Shown: positions 28,533 through 36,733 of the stretch, piece by piece
Layout of the letters: each line of letters begins with the position of its first letter
Numbering within the stretch: position 1 is the stretch's first letter
DNA from: Photorhabdus thracensis
GTDB lineage: Bacteria > Pseudomonadota > Gammaproteobacteria > Enterobacterales > Enterobacteriaceae
Length of the DNA: 64,000 nucleotides
Assembly (NCBI RefSeq): GCF_001010285.1
Contig: NZ_CP011104.1
Span: forward strand, 4,898,001 to 4,962,000
Reading direction: 5' to 3'
The notes under the pieces: model-generated
What the model saw: only the letters and a program-made list of their open reading frames with translations
The model's database searches: none
What the model was told of the DNA's origin: nothing
Position numbers and translations under genes: made by a program

Positions 28533-29676
28533 GACGATTATTTTCTCCAGCGAAATCCAGTGCTGGCGGCACTGGCAGATTTTCAGGTTTCTTCGGCTTC
28601 AAGCCGCCTTCCCGTTTCCAACGTTTCAATTGGTAGACCCAGGCAAGCACTTCCGCTACCGCCGCGTAAAGTGTCGCGGGGATATGCCCCCCAACTTCAC
28701 TATGGCGATAAAGCGCCCTGGCAAGTGGCGGCGCCTCAAGTAATGGAATGCGGTTTTCTGTACCCATTTCTTTAATCCGCAATGCAATGATCCCAGCCCC
28801 TTTCGCCAATACCCTTGGCGCACTCATCGCTTTTTCGTCATATTTCAGGGCGACGGCATAGTGAGTTGGGTTGGTGACAATCACATCCGCTTTCGGTACA
28901 TCCGCCATCATCCGCTGACGGGCGGCTGCCCGTTGTTGTTGACGGATACGCGCTTTAACATGTGGATCCCCCTCTTGTTCTTTAAATTCATCCTTTATTT
29001 CCTGTCGGGTCATTCTCAGTTTTTTCAGATGGCTGTATATCTGGTAAACGACATCGAAAGCCACCATCGGTATCAACATGAAAACCACCACATAACCGGC
29101 AAATACCAGCATTTGCATTGCATCATCCAGCGCCAGCAGAGGTGGTTGCGCGATCAGCCGTAACATGGCAGGCCAGTTCATCCAAAGAAATAAAGCAGCG
29201 CCAATTCCGACAAACCCTGCTTTAAGCAACGCTTTGAATAATTCAGCTAACGCATTCATTGAAAAAATACGTTTCAGACCAGAAATAGGATTCAATTTTT
29301 TCGCATCAAATTTGATGGATTTTGTACTGAATACTAATCCACCCAATAGCGCCGGAGCGCTTAACGCAACGAACACTAATCCAGCAAAAACCGGCAACAA
29401 AGCCCAAACAGCTTGCCGGAGCAACCTGCCAATTTGCTGAACCATCTGCTTATCATTGCTGACCATGCTGTGATCGAAGTTAAAACCTTCAAACACCATC
29501 AGCGACAATTCATGAGTAATTGATTGACCGCTCATCCAGAGCAAACTCAGGCCACTGGTCAGCATCAATATAGAACTCAGCTCTCTGGAGCGGGCTATCT
29601 GCCCCTCTTTCCGGGCTTTTTCCCGTTTATGGGGCGTAGGTTCTTCTGTTTTCTCAAGATCGCTATCTTCAGCCAC
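28525..29676 (-). CDS. flhB: FlhB, flagellar export specificity switch
   Basis: 383 residues (E. coli 382). It starts with MAEDSDLEKTEEPTPHKREK, has four membrane segments and a cytoplasmic C-terminal domain with the self-cleaving NPTH motif in DVIVTNPTHYAVALKY. Cleavage there switches export from rod/hook to filament substrates. It is first of the two-gene flhBA operon. A chemotaxis gene such as cheZ, often found upstream, is not present here. Confidence 0.98.
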   Translation of the reverse strand: MAEDSDLEKTEEPTPHKREKARKEGQIARSRELSSILMLTSGLSLLWMSGQSITHELSLMVFEGFNFDHSMVSNDKQMVQQIGRLLRQAVWALLPVFAGLVFVALSAPALLGGLVFSTKSIKFDAKKLNPISGLKRIFSMNALAELFKALLKAGFVGIGAALFLWMNWPAMLRLIAQPPLLALDDAMQMLVFAGYVVVFMLIPMVAFDVVYQIYSHLKKLRMTRQEIKDEFKEQEGDPHVKARIRQQQRAAARQRMMADVPKADVIVTNPTHYAVALKYDEKAMSAPRVLAKGAGIIALRIKEMGTENRIPLLEAPPLARALYRHSEVGGHIPATLYAAVAEVLAWVYQLKRWKREGGLKPKKPENLPVPPALDFAGENNRHG

Positions 29677-29941
29677 AGCTTTCCTTGTCAGCGTCTAAAA
29701 CGTTGTTGGTCAGAAAATATGGAATTAAATAGCTGCTAGCATGACAAAAGAGAAAAAATTCGATGGCTGGAACAATGAGAAATTTGGCGGGGTATTTGTG
29801 GGATCAAGGCGAATGACAAGGCTGGTGCAAAACAATGACGACCTAATTTGGATAAAGCATTTCGTACCTTCGCTCCGGTAATAAGATCCTGTTTGCGGTG
29901 ATGCTCTTAATGAAGCCGTTTCTATTTATCAACTATACAAA
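29677..29941. other. region upstream of flhB
   Basis: About 265 bases with no supported gene. It must carry the flhB promoter, but I cannot mark an FlhDC site. The sequence turns into degraded mobile DNA further right. Confidence 0.5.
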
Positions 29942-30160
29942 AAAGACAGGCCAGAGCCACTTTTAACTGTTCTTCGCCACTTAAATATTTTACCGGTTTT
30001 AATGCCTCTTCCCCACGAATACGCAACTGTGCAAGACGTGTCCGGTATTGATCTTCCCGCCATCCCGGTGCCTGTATTTAAAAGTTATACAGCGCCGACT
30101 GTAATTTATCGAGAATTGAGCGGCCAGATTCGGGCGATAAAGGTCTTGGATCCCACTTAG
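29942..30160 (-). pseudogene. degraded reading frame of unknown family
   Basis: The minus strand gives coding-like pieces with a frameshift and an internal stop: KWDPRPLSPESGR, then SILDKLQSALYNF, a stop, then IQAPGWREDQYRTRLAQLRI and LKPVKYLSGEEQLKVALACL. Amino-acid composition is protein-like, but I do not recognise the family. Confidence 0.45.
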
Positions 30161-30286
30161 TACTACAGCCGTAGATACCAGAAAGTTGCATTTTCCTTGA
30201 TGCTCACCACTCTGAGAAACCGCATGAATTAAGCTTTTCTATGAGTGTCTTTTCTGTTGAAAAAAGTAAGTACGGCTGTAGTATTA
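30157..30286. repeat. 130-bp MITE-like element
   Basis: Terminal inverted repeats of 16 bases (TAGTACTACAGCCGTA at 30158-30173; TACGGCTGTAGTATTA at 30271-30286, one mismatch) enclose about 100 bases with no coding capacity. The layout is that of a miniature inverted-repeat element. The right end abuts the IS5-like element. Confidence 0.5.
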
Positions 30287-30867
30287 GAACCTATCCCAAT
30301 AAGGAATTGTCATATTCTATAACGGATAATTTTGAAGGCATAGAGAATATGGCAAACAACAAATGGCGGCTCAGTGATGAACTTTGGGGAAAAATGGCGC
30401 CACTTATTCCCGAACATAAAACTCAGCATCCGCTGGGCACACATCGTAAACGTGTTGATAACCGTGCCGCTATGGATGCCATCTTCTTTGTGCTCAGAAC
30501 GGGCTGCCAATGGAACGCCCTGAATGCAACAGGAATATGCTCGTCAAGTTCGGCTCACCGTCGTTTTCAGGAATGGCGTGACGCAGGCGTTTTTGAACGC
30601 TTCTGGCAGAACGGTTTACTGGCCTGCAAGCATCTCGCGATCATCGACAAAGTCGGCACTACGAGCTGCACATCCAGTCTCGCAAGGAAGAGCCAAAATA
30701 CGGACTTTAAAGCTCAAAGATGGGTTGTCGAGAGGACTCATATCTGGATGAATCGCTTTCGCCGGATACTGACCCGATGGGAAAAGAAGGTCGAAAACTA
30801 TGAAACTATGTTACATTTTGCATGCGGGATTATAGTCTGGAACAAAACCCTATTGGGATAGGCTCTT
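30286..30867 (+). mobile_element. IS5-family element with internal deletion
   Basis: Inverted ends AGAACCTATCCCAATAAGG (30286-30304) and, on the minus strand, AGAGCCTATCCCAATAGGG (30848-30866) enclose a shortened transposase frame. The element is about 580 bp against a usual 800-900 bp, so the central part is lost. Confidence 0.75.
30349..30861 (+). pseudogene. IS5-type transposase, internally deleted
   Basis: The frame starts ANNKWRLSDELWGKMAPLIP and keeps the DUF4096-type N-terminus (RKRVDNRAAMDAIFFVLRTG, CQWNALNATGICSSSSAHRR). After HLAIIDKVGTT it jumps to the C-terminal VVERTHIWMNRFRRILTRWE. The catalytic middle, including the first Asp region with its usual GG motif, is missing. The frame stays open across the deletion, but no active protein is expected. 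Confidence 0.78.
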
Positions 30868-30918
30868 AGTACACCTGTATTAACAGTTAATACAATAAGT
30901 ATACCTCAAGCCAACAGA

Positions 30919-31250
30919 TCAGGCCACATCATCACCCGCATTTGACTGCATCAGCACCAGAAAGAAATCGGACTGCGTCTGCGTATCATCCAGCGCGGGA
31001 AAGTCTGCCTGGGAAAAACTGGTGGCGTCCCGGGCCGAAACTACGCGCTCATCCTCAATAAAGGTTTTCCTCACGCCATTCACTTTCTTGCTGTATGAGT
31101 GCCGGAAGACTGCCGAATATCGCCCGTCCTCATCCAGAAAGACGCAGGTATCCCAGCGATGGTTTCCTTTTTTTCGGAAATGGTGGTAGACCTGACGGCC
31201 GTGCCTTTGGGTTTGGTGCCTTGAAAATGGCCGATATGTCAGATTTGGAA
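30919..31250 (-). pseudogene. C-terminal remnant of an unidentified protein
   Basis: About 110 codons are open on the minus strand without a start codon: GRQVYHHFRKKGNHRWDTCV, FLDEDGRYSAVFRHSYSKKV, then a stop after MQSNAGDDVA. It looks like the true C-terminus of a larger protein whose 5' part was removed by the adjoining Tn3 fragment. Family not recognised. Confidence 0.45.
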
Positions 31251-31533
31251 CTCAACCAGCTTCGCGCAATACGGGAGGATTTTATTCGGGTTGATACGCT
31301 TTGTGCTGCCAATGAAATAGTCAGTAATCATATTCATTCACTGGCGAATGGAACCTCATGGATGACAAAATATCGGCCTGAACGAGTACGAAGGCCATTC
31401 GCTGTACGACATGATTTACAACAATAAAACGGATATTGATATCCATATGGTGGCAGGAGATAACCACTCATTGAAGGGGTCTAACGGTACGAAAAGTCAC
31501 TCTAAGACCGAATTTCGTCTTTTTATTTCCTGA
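31225..31533 (+). pseudogene. Tn3-family transposase fragment
   Basis: Two pieces in different frames match the catalytic half of Tn3-type TnpA: MSDLELNQLRAIREDFIRVD...ANEIVSNHIHSLANG, then NEYEGHSLYDMIYNNKTDID and MVAGDNHSLKGSNG, where EYEGH and the GD/NH block are typical. It differs in sequence from the Tn3-like transposase at 49556, so it comes from another element. Confidence 0.65.
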
Positions 31534-31590
31534 TGAGAAAATGAAGAATCACTTTCTCTCTTCAGTGGTAGTGTCTACCCCGCAGTAAAG

Positions 31591-31635
31591 TTATCGGGTC
31601 GCGCAGGGGGAAAGTTCCCTTGCGCGACCCGATAA
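31591..31635. repeat. palindrome related to the group II intron 3' end
   Basis: Perfect 15-bp arms (TTATCGGGTCGCGCA) around a 15-base centre with a further short pairing (GGGAA/TTCCC). From 31601 rightward about 40 bases match, with one difference, the 3' end and downstream flank of the intron at 57615 (GCGCAGGGGG...CGACCCGATAACCCCT). It is probably a leftover of an intron 3' end. Confidence 0.6.
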
Positions 31636-31677
31636 CCCCTGATAAATCCCGCTGAAAAAATAATTATAAGTTTCCGG

Positions 31678-32055
31678 TCAATGAATCGGCTGATAACTCA
31701 CATTAAGACGTTTAGCCAATCTCTCAAGTCGCTTATCCAATGTCCAAAGTCTTGCTCCTGGCGTTATTAAGGTTGATGCCAGCAACGTAATATCAATAAA
31801 ACCACATCCAAGCCCGTACAGTTTTTCGTTTTCAATAAATGCCATCACTTCGGCAATACTGGCCTGATGGCTCGGTGGTAAGAAACCTAGATCACCAAGT
31901 GTTCGCAGTCTTGGAGCCGGAGGGGTACCACATGCTATCTCTGCCAATACCATTGGATGAATCAGAACCAGATCCCGGCTCAGCAACTGAATCAACCCGT
32001 CATTCCGGTTCTTGAAATGGTCAACCCAGACGGATGTATCAACCAAAATAGTCAT
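31678..32055 (-). CDS. vapC: VapC-type PIN-domain toxin
   Basis: 125 residues. PIN-domain acidic residues are visible in LVDTSVWVDHF (Asp6), HPMVLAEIACG (Glu), GCGFIDITLLAS (Asp) and LWTLDKRLERLAKR (Asp). These proteins are RNases that cut tRNA or other RNA when freed from their antitoxin. The ATG overlaps the antitoxin stop (ATGA), as usual for coupled pairs. Confidence 0.9.
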   Translation of the reverse strand: MTILVDTSVWVDHFKNRNDGLIQLLSRDLVLIHPMVLAEIACGTPPAPRLRTLGDLGFLPPSHQASIAEVMAFIENEKLYGLGCGFIDITLLASTLITPGARLWTLDKRLERLAKRLNVSYQPIH

Positions 32056-32258
32056 TATGAGGATGACTCCTCGCGGCGGCGGGGAATCATCTGCATTTCA
32101 GGCGATGTACCTCCGAGCGAAGCGAGCCGCTTTGCCGCCTGCACCTGAACAAACGTTTTTACCGCTTCCCGGAAAATATCAGCTTTGTCCATGCTAGGAT
32201 CGGCCATTTCCAGCGCTTGTGCATACAGCACATCATCAATCGTGACAGTAGTTCGCAT
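32055..32258 (-). CDS. vapB: VapB-type antitoxin
   Basis: 67 residues: [20 protein letters not shown] is a ribbon-helix-helix-like DNA-binding start, and the C-terminal tail ([20 protein letters not shown]) would wrap the toxin. A GAGGT ribosome site lies just before the ATG and directly abuts the large palindrome at 32271-32314, the likely autoregulatory operator. Confidence 0.9.
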   Translation of the reverse strand: MRTTVTIDDVLYAQALEMADPSMDKADIFREAVKTFVQVQAAKRLASLGGTSPEMQMIPRRREESSS

Positions 32259-32270
32259 TTGATTACCTCA

Positions 32271-32314
32271 TTGATTCAAATATTGATGCAATATTGCATC
32301 AATATCTGAATCAA
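32271..32314. promoter_or_regulatory. 44-bp palindromic operator of vapBC
   Basis: A two-fold symmetric sequence centred at 32292/32293. The inner 26 bp (32280-32305, arms ATATTGATGCAAT) is a perfect palindrome, and the outer 8-mers TTGATTCA / TGAATCAA add a second symmetric pair, with one mismatched pair between them. It begins 13 bases upstream of the vapB ATG, where binding would block transcription. Confidence 0.82.
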
Positions 32315-32319
32315 TGCAA

Positions 32320-33069
32320 GAGCATAAATCATTGGGGCAATTGCGTTAACCTGTCACCATTTAGTGTCTGGAAAATCACCCCAGAAGAAAACTGCTGGCC
32401 CAATTATCCTCGCAAGGGATGCAGGCTAATCAACAAATTACCTTCTTATCAGATGGCGCTGATAATCTCAGGGATCTGCAATTTAATTTGTACCCTGAAT
32501 CCCAGTATGTGCTCGACTGGTTTCATATCACAATGCGCCTGACAGTCTTAAAACAATATGCCAAAGGGGTATCAAAAGACGCCCCTGAACTCGGAGCAGA
32601 ATTATCAGACGTTTTAACCAGCACAAAATGGTCTATCTGGCATGGGAATGTCGATAAGGCATTAGAATATTTGGATCATTGTGCCTTGATATGTGATGAC
32701 GATACATTGCATTATGAAAACCATAAATCGCTGTTAAAACATATCGATGAAATGTATACCTATATTGAAAATAACCGCATGATGATCCCGAATTATGGTG
32801 AAATGTACCGATATGGCGAACCGATTTCTTCATCATTTGTTGAATCGACGATCAATGAAGTCATCGCTAAACGGATGGTGAAAAAGCAGAAAATGCAATG
32901 GAGTCAACAAGGAGCGCATTACTTACTTCAGACACGCACAGCGGTACTTAATGATGATTTGAAAACCCAATTTGAGCATTGGTATCCGGGCATAAAATTA
33001 GGTGACGAAACGGAGCATTATTGGACAGAAACGGTTGCTGCATAAATGCCCCAAGGTTTTTTATGCTCT
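32320..33069 (+). mobile_element. ISKra4-like element remnant
   Basis: Both ends carry related inverted sequence: GAGCATAAATCATTGGGGCA at 32320-32339 and, on the minus strand from about 33068, GAGCATAAA with TTGGGGCA. Only the C-terminal part of the transposase remains, so most of the 5' portion has been deleted while both termini persist. Confidence 0.65.
32365..33045 (+). pseudogene. ISKra4-family transposase, C-terminal part
   Basis: The open frame carries NQQITFLSDGADNLRDLQFN, LDWFHITMRLTVLKQYAKGV, PISSSFVESTINEVIAKRMV and a KKQKMQWSQQGAHYLLQTRT C-terminus, all typical of ISKra4 transposases (DDE type). About half of the usual length is missing at the N-terminus, and the first codons have no natural start. 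Confidence 0.78.
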
Positions 33070-33081
33070 CCAAATTAGCTT

Positions 33082-33158
33082 AATGAGGAAAATGGATGGC
33101 ATTATGATTCACAATGAAAGGAACAAACCCCGTTATTTTCAACGAGGTTTGTCAGCGG
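33082..33158 (+). repeat. 77-bp direct repeat, copy 1
   Basis: Runs from AATGAGGAAAATG to TTTGTCAGCGG and contains a hairpin (AAACCCCGTT / AACGAGGTTT). A near-identical copy lies 1600 bp downstream at 34682-34758, the two flanking the IS1182-like transposase. Confidence 0.75.
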
Positions 33159-33260
33159 TCTGAAGCCGCTGGCGCGGCTTCAGATTATTGACAAAGTGCT
33201 GGTTTTTTATCCGGCATTTTGTTTTAATTAAGTTCCGTTCACTCAACGGAGCTTGCCACC

Positions 33261-34654
33261 ATGTTAAGACCCCCCCCTCTCCAGACTTTCCCGCCAGAAA
33301 CGCTCTCGCTTGACGAGCTGGTCCCTAAAAATCATTTGGTCCGTCAAGTCGATGCTGCCATTGATTTCGAATTTATCCGCGAATTAGTCGCCCCGTTGTA
33401 TTGCCACAATAATGGCCGTCCTGCTATCGATCCGGTCATGCTGATTAAAATGATGTGACTCGGCTACTTGTTTGGCGTCCCCAGTGAACGCCGTCTGGTA
33501 CAGGAAATTCAGGTTAATGTGGCTTACCGCTGGTTTCTGCGCCTCGGACTGACAGAAAAGGTCCCTGATGCCTCAACCCTGAGCCAGAACCGCCGCCGCC
33601 GTTTCAATCATACCGCGGTCTTCCAACAGATTTTTGACCACATTGTTGAACAGGCGATAGCCAAAGGATTTGTGGGCGGACACGTACTCTATACCGACAG
33701 CACCCACCTGAAAGCCAGTGCCAATCCGCATAAATCGGAGAATGTCATGCGGTCGGTTCCCCCCGGCGCCTATGTTGACGCACTGGATAAAGCCGTCACT
33801 CAAGACCGGGCGGCAGCTGGAAAAAAAGCCTGAAGCCAGCCCTAAAGGAACGGCAGAGAAAGACGAAGGTCAGTACCGTCGATCCGGAAAGCGGGTTTAT
33901 GCACCGGACCAACAAACCCAGGGGGTTCTTTTACCTTGACCACCGTACCGTGGATGGGCAAGTCGGTATTATCACCGATACCTACGCCACACCGGGTAAT
34001 GTCCACGACAGCCAGCCTTTTATCAAGCGTTTGACGCGTCAGTTAGAGCGTTTTGCTCTCAATCCCCTCGCGGTTGGGTTGGATGCGGGCTATTTTACGG
34101 CCCCGGTTTGTTATCTGACGGAACAGTTAGGCATTATCCCCATCATAGGTTATCGCCGGCCGAATAAGGGACCAAATACCTTTCAGAAGAAACATTTCAC
34201 CTATGACCAGCTACAGGATTGTTATGTCTGCCCGCAGGGAGAAAAACTGATTTATACCACAACCGACCGTCAGGGATACCGGCATTATCAGGCCCCGGCG
34301 GCTATCTGCCAGTGTTGCCCGCAGCGTGATGCCTGCACGCACGCGAAAGGCGGAAAAACGATAACCCGTCATATCTGGGAGGCCAGTAAAGAGCAGGCCA
34401 GAGAAAACCGGCTAACGGAATGGGGTAAAAAAGTTTACAAGCGACGAAAGGAAACAATAGAGCGCAGTTTTGCGGATGCGAAGCAACATCACGGGCACCG
34501 TTATGCCCATTTTCGCGGGTTGCAGAAGGTGCAAATACAGTGTCTTTTGGCGGCAACTGCCCAAAATATCAAGAAGATAGCCTTGCTGGTCGCGATGCTT
34601 TGTTGTTTTTATCTCTGGAGGGCGAGCCAGTCAATGCCCGCGAAGCGAAAATAA
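33261..34654 (+). pseudogene. IS1182-family transposase with stop and frameshift
   Basis: The frame opens with MLRPPPLQTFPPETLSLDEL and reads through an in-frame TGA at 33456 (IKMM-stop-LGYLFGVPSERRLVQEI). It continues to about 33825, where the frame shifts at a run of seven A. The rest is GFFYLDHRTVDGQVGIITDT, GLDAGYFTAPVCYLTEQLGI, and KERIERSFADAKQ-like KETIERSFADAKQHHGHRYA. All DDE regions are present but split over frames. The stop makes programmed frameshifting alone insufficient, so I treat it as inactive. Confidence 0.82.
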
Positions 34655-34681
34655 CGCCCTGACGGGCGATTGAATCGGGTC

Positions 34682-34758
34682 AATGAGGAAAATGAGTTGT
34701 ATTATGATTCGTAATGAAAGGAACAAACCCCATTATTTTCAATGGGGTTTGTCAGCGG
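34682..34758 (+). repeat. 77-bp direct repeat, copy 2
   Basis: Second copy of the 33082 repeat. Its hairpin (AAACCCCATT / AATGGGGTTT) is perfectly paired, with compensatory differences relative to copy 1. Confidence 0.75.
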
Positions 34759-34956
34759 CTTTTGTCTTGACAGAATAACGTTAGTAAAGCAGAAGAGATC
34801 TGACATACGGCTCCTTCTCCATCATTCAAAAATCCTCACTAATATTTTTGGTGGTTTATCACACCTAACTCACTGTAAAACAACAAATCACCAAAACGCC
34901 GGCGACAGGTTACGGCAGTTGATCAATGCCATCATGATAAATAGTTGCAACAGATA

Positions 34957-34997
34957 GGGGGTTTGGGTGACCGGATAGGTCTACTCACCCAACCCCC
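34957..34997 (-). terminator. hairpin at the end of the orphan CDI gene
   Basis: GGGTGA/TCACCC extended by GGGGG/CCCCC with one bulged T gives a stem of about 13 pairs. It overlaps the stop codon of the 34985 gene. No long T-run follows, so its role as a terminator is likely but not proven. Confidence 0.55.
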
Positions 34998-35518
34998 CAT
35001 AAAGGATCTTTCCCTTGCAATTTAGCGCCTGCATACGCACCAGTAATACTCGCTATTTCTGTAAACCAAAACCCTTTGCCTTGCGTTAATGCCCCTGTTC
35101 CTGTGGCTATCAGTACATCAGTAATGTTCACAGGACCATTTGTCAGTTGATTACTGACATTAGCTGTTTCACTGATTACACCTCCAGCAAAAATACTGCC
35201 TACCGTTGCTCCCGATGGCAGCAACACCGGTGCCACCACTGTGGAAATCCCCGCGCCCCATGCTGTTATCAATCCTCTTACCGGATCTTGTCCTTCCGGG
35301 TGATCGCCTTTGGCATGCTTTGACAATGCCGCTGAAATCTCTTGAGAGGATTTACCTTCATTTGACATAGCGGTCGCCAAGCTGGATGCCGATCGACCGT
35401 AATCTGCCATTCCTTTTGGCAAACTAAGTGCATTATTGTCCGTAACAATGTAAAAACCCTTGTACAATAGCCAAGGTTGGTCCGGTCGTCGATCAGATAG
35501 TGGTATCTTAATTCTCAC
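34985..35518 (-). CDS. orphan CDI-type toxin segment (truncated)
   Basis: 177 residues. From residue 25 it reads VTDNNALSLPKGMADYGRSA and KHAKGDHPEGQDPVRGLITA with hydrophobic Gly-rich stretches, nearly the same as the 35741 protein, but it stops after GAKLQGKDPLWGVG, about 60 residues short of that paralogue. The first 24 residues are unrelated, so the homology starts exactly at a VENN-like junction. This is the pattern of an orphan CdiA C-terminal fragment displaced by recombination. It overlaps the immunity gene by 11 bp. Confidence 0.6.
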   Translation of the reverse strand: MRIKIPLSDRRPDQPWLLYKGFYIVTDNNALSLPKGMADYGRSASSLATAMSNEGKSSQEISAALSKHAKGDHPEGQDPVRGLITAWGAGISTVVAPVLLPSGATVGSIFAGGVISETANVSNQLTNGPVNITDVLIATGTGALTQGKGFWFTEIASITGAYAGAKLQGKDPLWGVG

Positions 35519-35744
35519 GATTTCCTTTCAAACGGGATAAGATCCAGATTCCCACTCCTAATGGTAATCCTATTGCTCCTCCTCTTCTTACTGAATCTAA
35601 AGTATTATTTGCCCATTCAAAATAAAAATGTCCATCTCTTAAGAAAAAAATAACAGCGACTCCAAGTCTAATAAAAAGCAAAGCAAATGTTATAAGGAAA
35701 AAAAATGAAATAGCTAGTTTTATCATAAGCCTAATATCTTTCAT
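35508..35744 (-). CDS. small membrane protein, probable CDI immunity protein
   Basis: 78 residues with two hydrophobic segments (LMIKLAISFFFLITFALLFI and GGAIGLPLGVGIWILSRLKG). It overlaps the upstream toxin-like gene by 4 bp. Immunity proteins against membrane-active CDI toxins are typically small inner-membrane proteins of this size encoded right after the toxin end. Position, coupling and size support that role; the sequence itself is not diagnostic. Confidence 0.55.
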   Translation of the reverse strand: MKDIRLMIKLAISFFFLITFALLFIRLGVAVIFFLRDGHFYFEWANNTLDSVRRGGAIGLPLGVGIWILSRLKGNREN

Positions 35745-36436
35745 TTTTTTCCTTCCCTTGTTTCCAATTGTTTCTGAACTTCCGAGCCGGCTATTTCCGA
35801 TGCTCCAGCTCCCAAAATAGCTCCTGTCAAATTAGATGTTTTATTCAATATTATTGGTTTCAGTTGATTTCCGGCAGTAATAATTTTACTTCCGGTCGAA
35901 CCAACTATATTACCAATAGCTGCCCCCGCCACTGGTGCAAGAGGGTTTTTATCCTGTAGTTTTGCCCCAACATAAGCACCTGTTATACTCGCCACTTCTG
36001 TAAACCAAAACCCTTTGCCTTGCGTTACCGCCCCCGTTCCCGTGGCTATCAGTGCATCAGTCATGTTCACAGAACCATTTGTAAGCTGATTACTAATGTT
36101 GGCTGTTCCACTGATTAGACCTCCAGCAAAAATACTGCCTACCGTTGCTCCCGATGGCAGCACCACCGGTGCCACTACTGTGGACATCCCCGCGCCCCAT
36201 GCTGTTATCAATCCTCTTACCGGATCTTGTCCTTCCGGGTGATCGCCTTTGGCATGTTTTGACAATGCCGCTGAAATCTCTAAAGGAGATTTACCTTCAT
36301 TTAACATCGCGGTAGCCAGACTGGATGCTAATCGACCGTAATCCGCCATGCCTTTGGGTAAGCTCAGTGCATTATTGTCAGTAACAACCCATTCCATTGC
36401 GAAGTGAGCCAGAGAACAGCGATTTTCCCTGTTCAT
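35741..36436 (-). CDS. orphan CdiA-type C-terminal toxin
   Basis: 231 residues; an internal ATG at 36397 (MEWVVTDNN) may be the true start. VTDNNALSLPKGMADYGR resembles the VENN junction that precedes the toxin end of CdiA and other two-partner-secretion hemagglutinins. The C-terminal 130 residues are Gly/Ala-rich and amphipathic (LAPVAGAAIGNIVGSTGSKI, NLTGAILGAGASEIAGSEVQ), as in membrane-inserting CDI toxins. The large N-terminal part of CdiA is absent, so it could act only after recombination into a full gene. Immediately followed by a membrane immunity candidate. Confidence 0.6.
   Translation of the reverse strand: MNRENRCSLAHFAMEWVVTDNNALSLPKGMADYGRLASSLATAMLNEGKSPLEISAALSKHAKGDHPEGQDPVRGLITAWGAGMSTVVAPVVLPSGATVGSIFAGGLISGTANISNQLTNGSVNMTDALIATGTGAVTQGKGFWFTEVASITGAYVGAKLQDKNPLAPVAGAAIGNIVGSTGSKIITAGNQLKPIILNKTSNLTGAILGAGASEIAGSEVQKQLETREGKK
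35967..36400 (-). repeat. about 430-bp direct repeat (second copy at 35010-35443)
   Basis: The DNA of the two CDI-type genes is almost the same from the VTDNNALSLPKG codons through the FWFTE-ASITGAY-GAKLQ codons. The copies are in direct orientation about 957 bp apart with the immunity gene between them. Recombination between them would delete or amplify the immunity gene. Confidence 0.75.
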
Positions 36437-36733
36437 TCAGTCAGTTACAACCCGTTTTTTCCGATGTGCGTTCACCGCCGAACCCAAAACCCCCTGACGC
36501 GCTTTTCGCCCCCGAAGGCCGGTTTTTCCCGCCGCGCTCTGGTCAGGGTAGCGCCTTTTTCGGCAACGGGCGAACGTCGCCCAACTGGCTTGGGCGGCGG
36601 GCGCCCGTTCTGCGGGCGCGGGCGGCATAGAGCCCGCAAGCGGCGCCCCTGCGACGCTCTGAGGCACGGGCGTTTCAGACCGGGCACGGCTTTGCATGAC
36701 CACGCGATTTTGTTCAGGGAAGCCCTCGGGGGG
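36437..36733. other. GC-rich non-coding segment, left part of the GC-rich block
   Basis: An abrupt change to high GC right after the CDI gene. Long frames exist on both strands, but they are Pro/Ala/Arg-rich chance frames of high-GC DNA and I do not call a gene. Composition matches the DNA at 38032-42893 and 44386-44697, so it is probably part of the same imported element, separated by the IS10-like insertion. The two flanks of that insertion are not continuous in coding sense, so a deletion has also occurred. Confidence 0.5.

Noticed and set aside
33456-33835. Programmed frameshift in the IS1182-type transposase at A7
   Set aside because: An in-frame TGA upstream would still block synthesis, so simple decay is the better reading.
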